64,000 bases of DNA. Origin: JBNPEO01 sp050490315. GTDB lineage: Bacteria > Actinomycetota > Actinomycetes > Actinomycetales > Micrococcaceae. The stretch spans positions 1 to 64,000 of the forward strand of contig NZ_JBNPEO010000010.1 in NCBI RefSeq assembly GCF_050490315.1. The letters are read 5' to 3'. The notes below the pieces were generated by a model. It had not been told where the DNA came from and made no database searches. It worked only from the letters and a program-made list of their open reading frames with translations. Positions 58,816 to 64,000 of the stretch are shown in pieces. Every line of letters begins with the position of its first letter. Position 1 is the stretch's first letter. The position numbers were made by a program, and so were the translations under genes.

Positions 58816-61800
58816 GTGACGGTTTCGATGCGGGTGATGAGTGCTGGTGACGGCTACAAGTACCTGCTGCGTACCGTCGCTGCCGCCGATGGCGACCGTT
58901 CCCTCTCGACTCCGTTGACGCGCTATTACGCGGAGAAGGGTTCACCGCCGGGCCGGTGGATGGGCTCAGGCCTTCCCACGCTCGGTGGCGGCCGGATCGT
59001 CAGTGGTGAGGAGGTTTCGGAGGCACAGCTTCAGCTCCTGGTGGGCATGGGTCGTGACCCGATCACCGGCGATCCGTTGGGTCGTGCCTATCCCGCCTAC
59101 GCCACCGTCTCGGAGCGCATCGAGGCCCGAACTGATGCTCTTGATTCTGGGTTGGCTCCGACTGAGCGGCGGGAGCAGGTCGCGCTGATTGAAGCGGAGG
59201 AGAACGCCCGCACAACTCGTCGTGCGGTGGCGGGGTTCGATTACACGTTCAGCGTTCCGAAGTCGGCGTCGGTGTTGTGGGCGGTTGCGGATGCTGGCAC
59301 GCAGGCGTTGATCGCGGATGCGCATTATGCGGCGGTTGCGGAGGTGGTTGCGTTCATCGAACGGGAGGTTGCAACTACCCGTGTCGGTGCAACCGGTCCC
59401 GACGGTGCCGCAGCCCAGGTCGATGTGACTGGGGTGATCGCTACCGCGTTCGACCACTACGATTCCCGCGCCGGCGATCCTCACCTGCACACGCACGTTG
59501 TCATCAGCAACAAGGTTCAGACGGCGCAAGACGGCAAGTGGAGATCCCTCGACGGCCGCCCCCTCCACGCCGCGGTCGTCGCGCTCTCCGAGTTGCACGA
59601 GGCCGTCTTCGCTGACCACATGACCCGGACGTTCGGTGTCTCGTGGGAGCCGCGCGATATGGGCAGGGATCGTAACCCTGCGTGGGCGATCGCGTCGGTG
59701 CCGGAGTCGTTGGTGGTGGAGTTTTCGACGCGGGCGCGGCAGATCGATGAGGAGAAGAACCGCCTCATCGACGCCTACGTCCAGCAGCACAGGAAGCAGC
59801 CGAGTGCGGCGACGGTCCTGAAGTTGCGGGCGCAAGCAACCCTCGCCACCCGCCCCGAAAAACACGTCCACTCACTGGCCGAGCTCACCGAGAACTGGTG
59901 TGCCCGCGCTGGAACGATTCTCGGCACGGATGCGACCGGATGGGCACGCACGGTCACCGCAACCCCCGACGCAACCCCGCCGATGCTGCGCGCCGACGAT
60001 GTTCCCCTCGATCTGATTGCCGAGGTCGCTCAGGTCGTGGTGTGGGAGGTCGGCGAGAAGCGCTCCACCTGGCGGCGCTGGAACCTGCACACCGAAGCCT
60101 CCCGGCAACTCATGGGGTGGCGGTTCGCCTCCACACGGGACCGGGAAGCGATCACCGGGATGATCGCGGACGCCGCCGAGCAAGGGTCGTTGCGGTTGAC
60201 TCCGCCGGAGTTGGCTTCGAGCCCTGTGCTGTTCCAGCGTGATGGCGGCACGAGCAGGTTTCGGCCTGCAAACTCCACCGTGTTCTCCTCCGAAGATCTC
60301 CTCGCCGCCGAAGACCGCCTCCTGGAACGCTCCCGATCCTTGACCGCACCGACAGTGCCGTTGGAGACGGTGGAGAAGGTCACCAGGCAGCCTGGTGCTC
60401 AGGGGCGGATGCTCAGCGACGAACAAGCCGCAGCACTGTCGGCGATCGCCGTCTCTGGTCGTGTGGTCGATGTCCTCGTCGGCGCTGCCGGGGCAGGAAA
60501 GACAACGGCTATGTCCGCGTTGCGCCGGGCATGGGAGACCAGACACGGCAAGGGCTCCGTGGTCGGGCTTGCGCCGTCGTCGGTCGCGGCGGGAGTGCTG
60601 GGTGAGGATCTGGGAATCGCGACCGAGAACACAGCGAAGTGGTGGCAGAACCACCTCATCCACGGCACGACCTTCACCGCTGGTCAGCTCGTCATCATCG
60701 ATGAAGCATCCCTCGCCGGCACCCACTCACTCGACCGCATCACCGCACTGGCCGAGCAGTCCGGGGCGAAGGTGCTGCTCGTCGGTGACTACGCCCAACT
60801 CCAATCCGTCGACGCCGGCGGCGCGTTCAACCTCCTCGTCTCCGACCGTGATGATGCTCCCGAGCTGGTCGATATTCACCGGTTCACCAACGAGTGGGAG
60901 AAGATCGCCTCTCTGAGCTTGCGGCACGGACGCACCGAGGTCATCGACATCTACCTCGAACAGGGCCGCATCCACGGTGGTGAGGAAGAGGCGATGATCG
61001 ATGCCGCCTACAACGCCTGGCGCACCGACACCCAGCACGGGCAGGTATCGGTGCTGATCGCTGAGAGCGGCCAGACCGTCACCACGCTGAACAATCGTGC
61101 CCGTGCTGATCTGATCCTCGACGGCGCCCTCCGCCCCTCGAAGGAAGTGGAACTCAACGACGGTACCCTGGCCGGTGTCGGTGACACGATCATCACGCGC
61201 CACAACGACCGACGACTCCGCAGCGGCGCGGCCTGGGTGCGCAACGGTGACCGATGGAAGATCACCCGCGTTCGTGACGATGGCTCCATCACCATCCGCC
61301 CCACCAACCGGAGGTTCGGCGGTGCGATCGTGCTCCCGACTGCTTACGTTTCTGAATTTGTGGATCTGGGATATGCAGTGACCGCGCATAGGGCGCAAGG
61401 AATCACCACCGACACAGCGCACACGGTGGCAACTGCCCGGTCGACACGGGAGAACTTCTACGTCTCCATGACCCGCGGCCGCCACGCGAACCATGCTTAC
61501 GTCGCCATCGACCAACCCGACGAGGCCCACGAGCAAGCGCACCCGAGCGAGAACCCCGACGCCACCGCCAGGTCTGTGCTCTACGGGGTCCTGCAGCACG
61601 TCGGCGCTGAACTCTCCGCGCACGAGACGATCACCGCCGAACACGAACGGTGGGGGTCGATCGCGCAGCTCGCGGCCGAGTACGAAACCATCGCCCAAGC
61701 CGCCCAACACGACCGATGGGCAAACCTCATCCAGGCTTCGGGCCTCTCGCCGGAGCAGACGGAATCCGCGCTCAGCTCGGAGTCCTTCGGCGCGCTCATC

Positions 61801-62376
61801 GCGGAGCTGCGACGGGCAGAAGCGAACCATCACGACATGGCGGCCCTGTTGCCGAGGCTTGTGCGGGCACGAGGGTTCGAGGACGCCGACGACATAGCCT
61901 CCGTCCTCCACTACCGCGTCGCCCGTGCCACCGAACGCCCCGCAGGCTCCGGCCGCACGCAGAAACCGCCCCGCCTGATCGTCGGCCTGATTCCCTCCGC
62001 CCACGGAACGATGGGCGAAGACCTGCGGCAAGCCCTTGATGAGCGGCGGGAACTCATCGAGACCCGTGCCGACGCCGTGCTCGACTCCGCTCTCAGTGAG
62101 GCCGAGCCTTGGATTGCCACGCTCGGGCCGACGCCGGATGATCCGCGCAAGCGGCAAGCCTGGCGACATCACGCCCGCACCGTGGCCGCGTACCGCGACC
62201 GCTACCAGATCACAGGATCGTCACCGCTCGGAGCCGAGCCTCAGTCCCAAGCCCAGAAGATCGACGTTGCCCGCGCGAAAGCCTCCCTCGCACGACTCCG
62301 AGATCTCAATGACGCAGACGGGCGTGAAGATCCGTCGCGGACGGTTCGACGGGAGGGGCCGGCTAGGGGTTTGTGA
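58816..62376 (+). CDS. MobF-family conjugative relaxase-helicase (TraA-like)
   Basis: Nicks the element at oriT, stays bound to the 5' end and unwinds the strand for transfer. The relaxase domain at about 1-300 contains FDYTFSVPKSASVLWAVAD and the three-histidine motif HLHTHVV (from His223). The helicase (RecD-like) half has Walker A VGAAGAGKTT near 556, then VIIDEASLAG and GYAVTAHRAQGITTDTAH. GTG 58816, with AGGAGA 6 bases upstream, gives 1186 residues; a longer frame upstream is not coding. It is on the opposite strand from the transfer operon and about 10 kb away. Confidence 0.93.
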   Translation: MTVSMRVMSAGDGYKYLLRTVAAADGDRSLSTPLTRYYAEKGSPPGRWMGSGLPTLGGGRIVSGEEVSEAQLQLLVGMGRDPITGDPLGRAYPAYATVSERIEARTDALDSGLAPTERREQVALIEAEENARTTRRAVAGFDYTFSVPKSASVLWAVADAGTQALIADAHYAAVAEVVAFIEREVATTRVGATGPDGAAAQVDVTGVIATAFDHYDSRAGDPHLHTHVVISNKVQTAQDGKWRSLDGRPLHAAVVALSELHEAVFADHMTRTFGVSWEPRDMGRDRNPAWAIASVPESLVVEFSTRARQIDEEKNRLIDAYVQQHRKQPSAATVLKLRAQATLATRPEKHVHSLAELTENWCARAGTILGTDATGWARTVTATPDATPPMLRADDVPLDLIAEVAQVVVWEVGEKRSTWRRWNLHTEASRQLMGWRFASTRDREAITGMIADAAEQGSLRLTPPELASSPVLFQRDGGTSRFRPANSTVFSSEDLLAAEDRLLERSRSLTAPTVPLETVEKVTRQPGAQGRMLSDEQAAALSAIAVSGRVVDVLVGAAGAGKTTAMSALRRAWETRHGKGSVVGLAPSSVAAGVLGEDLGIATENTAKWWQNHLIHGTTFTAGQLVIIDEASLAGTHSLDRITALAEQSGAKVLLVGDYAQLQSVDAGGAFNLLVSDRDDAPELVDIHRFTNEWEKIASLSLRHGRTEVIDIYLEQGRIHGGEEEAMIDAAYNAWRTDTQHGQVSVLIAESGQTVTTLNNRARADLILDGALRPSKEVELNDGTLAGVGDTIITRHNDRRLRSGAAWVRNGDRWKITRVRDDGSITIRPTNRRFGGAIVLPTAYVSEFVDLGYAVTAHRAQGITTDTAHTVATARSTRENFYVSMTRGRHANHAYVAIDQPDEAHEQAHPSENPDATARSVLYGVLQHVGAELSAHETITAEHERWGSIAQLAAEYETIAQAAQHDRWANLIQASGLSPEQTESALSSESFGALIAELRRAEANHHDMAALLPRLVRARGFEDADDIASVLHYRVARATERPAGSGRTQKPPRLIVGLIPSAHGTMGEDLRQALDERRELIETRADAVLDSALSEAEPWIATLGPTPDDPRKRQAWRHHARTVAAYRDRYQITGSSPLGAEPQSQAQKIDVARAKASLARLRDLNDADGREDPSRTVRREGPARGL

Positions 62377-62489
62377 TCGGTAGCTTGTCCGAGTGCTTTC
62401 GGCACGTTGTTCTATACGGGCGAGTCGGAATTCTTCTGAGGTGCCTAGCGGAGGTAACGCTGCCTCTCCGGTGCCCGCATGTCACGGAT

Positions 62490-63215
62490 CTAAGCAAACC
62501 CCACTCGAACAGAAACCGAAGCGAAGTCGAAGGCTTCAAGGGGTTTGTTCCTAGCAGTGGAGATGGCTCCGATTGCTTTGACCGTCGCATTGTGAAGGCC
62601 CAGGAGTGTGCCGAATACAGAATTGCCCGTTTGTTCGAAGTACCAATCCTGGCGATAGTCCACGTCAGCGTCCGAAAAATCCCCTCTCCCGAGGATTGTC
62701 CAAGTCTTCCTTTCGATGATCACACCCGGCCAAGTGTGCTCATCGTGAGCCCATCTTCTTTCATCCTTTTCGGAACCCTCGGGAGAATCACGAATTTCTA
62801 CGAAAGGTCTCCTATCCTGCAGTTCGAATCCGTGGTGAGTATTCACGCGATACAAACCGGGGAGAAGGGCTAGGCATGAGAACTCGGGAACGAATGGCTG
62901 ACAGGTTCGAATTGCGTCTGCAACCATAGGCGCTCTAAGCGGTAGCCCAGGAATATTGCTTTCTAGCAGGCTGTCGAATTTAGACGGGTCATCGGTGAGA
63001 GGAAAATATGTTCGGCGACCAGGTCTTCCATGCGTATCGAGGTAGATACGATTTGCAGTTTTATCAAGAGAGCTTCGCAGAGCTCGAACCACAGTGCTAA
63101 CCTCGCCGATCGCAGAATCAAGCATCACACCTTCGCGTGCAGACTCTATATATGTCGGCAGTAGCCGCTTCATGGCAGCGCTAGAGTTGCGAAGTTCAAT
63201 TAACGCTGCACGCAT
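62490..63215 (-). CDS. unknown protein, partner of the downstream-edge AAA ATPase
   Basis: A 241-residue soluble protein. The N-terminal part is helical (SSAAMKRLLPTYIESAREGVMLDSAI...), and the rest is mixed with many aromatic residues (YFPLTDDPSKFDSLLE, WPGVIIERKTWTILGRGDF). I recognise no domain or catalytic motif. AGGAGG before ATG 63215 is strong. It is 67 bases behind the ATPase gene on the same strand. Its codon use is visibly less G+C-rich than the element backbone, so it is probably recently acquired. Confidence 0.7.
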   Translation of the reverse strand: MRAALIELRNSSAAMKRLLPTYIESAREGVMLDSAIGEVSTVVRALRSSLDKTANRIYLDTHGRPGRRTYFPLTDDPSKFDSLLESNIPGLPLRAPMVADAIRTCQPFVPEFSCLALLPGLYRVNTHHGFELQDRRPFVEIRDSPEGSEKDERRWAHDEHTWPGVIIERKTWTILGRGDFSDADVDYRQDWYFEQTGNSVFGTLLGLHNATVKAIGAISTARNKPLEAFDFASVSVRVGFA

Positions 63216-63282
63216 AGATCCTCCTGCTGTTGTGCCGCACGATGTGCACCGAGACGGTCGGGGCGCAATCGGCTGTTGTTCG

Positions 63283-64000
63283 CTACGGCGCGACTAGCTT
63301 CATCGGGCTGGTCTCAGCAGGAACATCCCATTGCTCGACACCGGGCCCGTTGCGATCCCACTTCGTAAAGCGGACGTAGGTGGTTCGGAAGTCTTCGCTT
63401 ACCGGACGAAGCTTCCTCGCTAATAACGAGGCGAAGGCATGATCGTGGGTTGTGACGATCAGTTGGCGATGAGGAAGAATCTTGCGAAGTAGGTCAACCA
63501 GGCCGAGAAGATGAACGTCGTCCAGGTTCTGGAGCGGATCGTCGAGAATCAATGACTTCACGTGAGTAGGAGCGAAGCCGAGGTTGAAAGAGAGGAACAA
63601 GGAGACAGCAAGTGCGTTCGCTTGCGATGTGGATAGCGTCTCTCCGGGCTCCGTGACATCGACTTGAACCTCATCGTCGCGCAACATCGGCGTGAGTCGG
63701 TGCTTCCCACCAAACTGGCGTGTGGTGATCTCAACAGATCGAAATGTTGGGTGCGGATCGATCGCTGCGTAGAACTGACGCAGGAGAGGTTTTAGTTGCT
63801 TCAAACGGTCGGCAACAAACGTCTCCGCGTCCGCCTTGACTGCATCTAGAAGCGCGGTGGCGACGTCATTCGTGTGGCGCCGATCGACGATGTCTTGCTC
63901 CTTAGACACCAATGAGTTTCGGAGTGCTTCGGACTCGATCTCGATTCGATTGCGTCGCATCTTTGACGAGTCCAGTGAGGCTGCCGCATCGAACTCGCGT
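63283..64000 (-). CDS. SMC/RecF-like AAA ATPase, C-terminal part (gene runs off the window)
   Basis: The visible 239 residues begin within a coiled-coil (EFDAAASLDSSKMRRNRIEIESEAL) and the reading frame is open to the window edge, so the N-terminal half with Walker A is outside. The ABC-type ATPase half has the signature LSTSQANALAVSLFL, Walker B SLILDDPLQNLD and the switch His in VTTHDHAF. Such two-part SMC-like ATPases occur in DNA repair and in many phage-defence operons. It is probably co-transcribed with the unknown gene at 62490. Confidence 0.82.
   Translation of the reverse strand, partial: REFDAAASLDSSKMRRNRIEIESEALRNSLVSKEQDIVDRRHTNDVATALLDAVKADAETFVADRLKQLKPLLRQFYAAIDPHPTFRSVEITTRQFGGKHRLTPMLRDDEVQVDVTEPGETLSTSQANALAVSLFLSFNLGFAPTHVKSLILDDPLQNLDDVHLLGLVDLLRKILPHRQLIVTTHDHAFASLLARKLRPVSEDFRTTYVRFTKWDRNGPGVEQWDVPAETSPMKLVAP

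Larger units (their letters stand above)
30247..64000. mobile_element. integrated conjugative element (left end at tRNA-Lys; right end outside or not identified)
   Basis: A serine recombinase adjoins a tRNA, followed by an actinobacterial-type conjugation operon (coupling protein, VirB4, VirB6 and SCO6880-like, cell-wall hydrolase), ParB, prim-pol, antirestriction and a MobF relaxase. Compared with the left half of the window it has higher G+C and near-continuous gene overlap. I found no second copy of the tRNA 3' end up to 64000, so the extent is a minimum. Confidence 0.85.

Noticed and set aside
62822..62838. GTTCGAATCC resembling a tRNA T-loop
   Set aside because: No acceptor or anticodon arms around it; it is inside the coding sequence at 62490-63215.
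62377..64000. A second copy of the tRNA-Lys 3' end as the right attachment site
   Set aside because: I looked for the T-arm and acceptor sequence here and in the rest of the window and found none; the right end is not assigned.
1..64000. CRISPR arrays
   Set aside because: No regularly spaced direct repeats of 24-40 bases were seen; the repeats found are palindromic pairs or short heptamers.

Overview
The window is actinobacterial: high G+C, strong GGAGG-type ribosome sites, many GTG starts, and families such as DisA, an Rv2747-type ArgA and PstSCAB. Gene content fits Micrococcales, probably Micrococcaceae (Arthrobacter-like); this is an inference from gene content, not a phylogenetic result. 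The window falls into two parts that meet at a tRNA-Lys gene near 30.2 kb.

Host chromosome (1-30246). A complete ISL3-type insertion sequence opens the window. It is followed by a small hydrophilic protein, an S9 peptidase, argA, and a dihydroxyacetone kinase operon dhaK-dhaL-dhaM in which DhaM is fused to HPr. Then come mutY, a WXG100-like protein with two small neighbours, disA, prfC, a DinB-family gene flanked by two copies of a palindromic repeat, radA and a FUSC-type membrane protein. Phosphate uptake is well represented: pstSCAB behind a PHO-box-like direct repeat, plus a low-affinity Pit permease with its DUF47/PhoU-like partner. Between them lies a tricarboxylate transporter set (tctC-tctB-tctA) divergent from a CitA/DcuS-type sensor kinase and response regulator. 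An unexplained structured intergenic region and one conserved unknown gene precede tRNA-Lys(UUU).

Integrated conjugative element (30247 to beyond the window). A large serine recombinase is transcribed towards the tRNA, and its last residues and stop codon are read from the antisense strand of that tRNA. Behind it runs a long, tightly overlapping minus-strand transfer operon: DUF4913, SSB, VirD4/TraG coupling protein, VirB4-like ATPase, SCO6880-family protein, VirB6/TrbL-like channel, two DUF6112 small membrane proteins (pilin candidates), a lytic-transglycosylase/M23 cell-wall hydrolase, a VirB8-like protein, ParB, a DUF2637/SpdB-like protein, prim-pol and an ArdC-like antirestriction metalloprotease. 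The MobF relaxase-helicase (58.8-62.4 kb, plus strand) lies about 10 kb further on. Almost every gap of 40 nt or more in the transfer operon carries GTGCACCTG, or a variant of it, near a start codon. In most of them it is part of a hairpin that holds or borders the ribosome site.

Cargo and end (49.2-64 kb). Between the backbone and the relaxase lie an AraC regulator, an MFS exporter divergent from an ABATE/CGNR regulator with a clear palindromic operator, a MaoC protein, an EamA/RpiR pair divergent from a ketopantoate-reductase-like enzyme, an SDR/XRE divergent pair, an IS110 remnant, a SUKH-like gene and a frameshifted cytosine methyltransferase fragment. After the relaxase the composition becomes visibly less G+C-rich and two minus-strand genes follow: an unknown protein and an SMC-like AAA ATPase cut by the window edge. 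This pair is a candidate defence or DNA-processing module. The far end of the element was not found.
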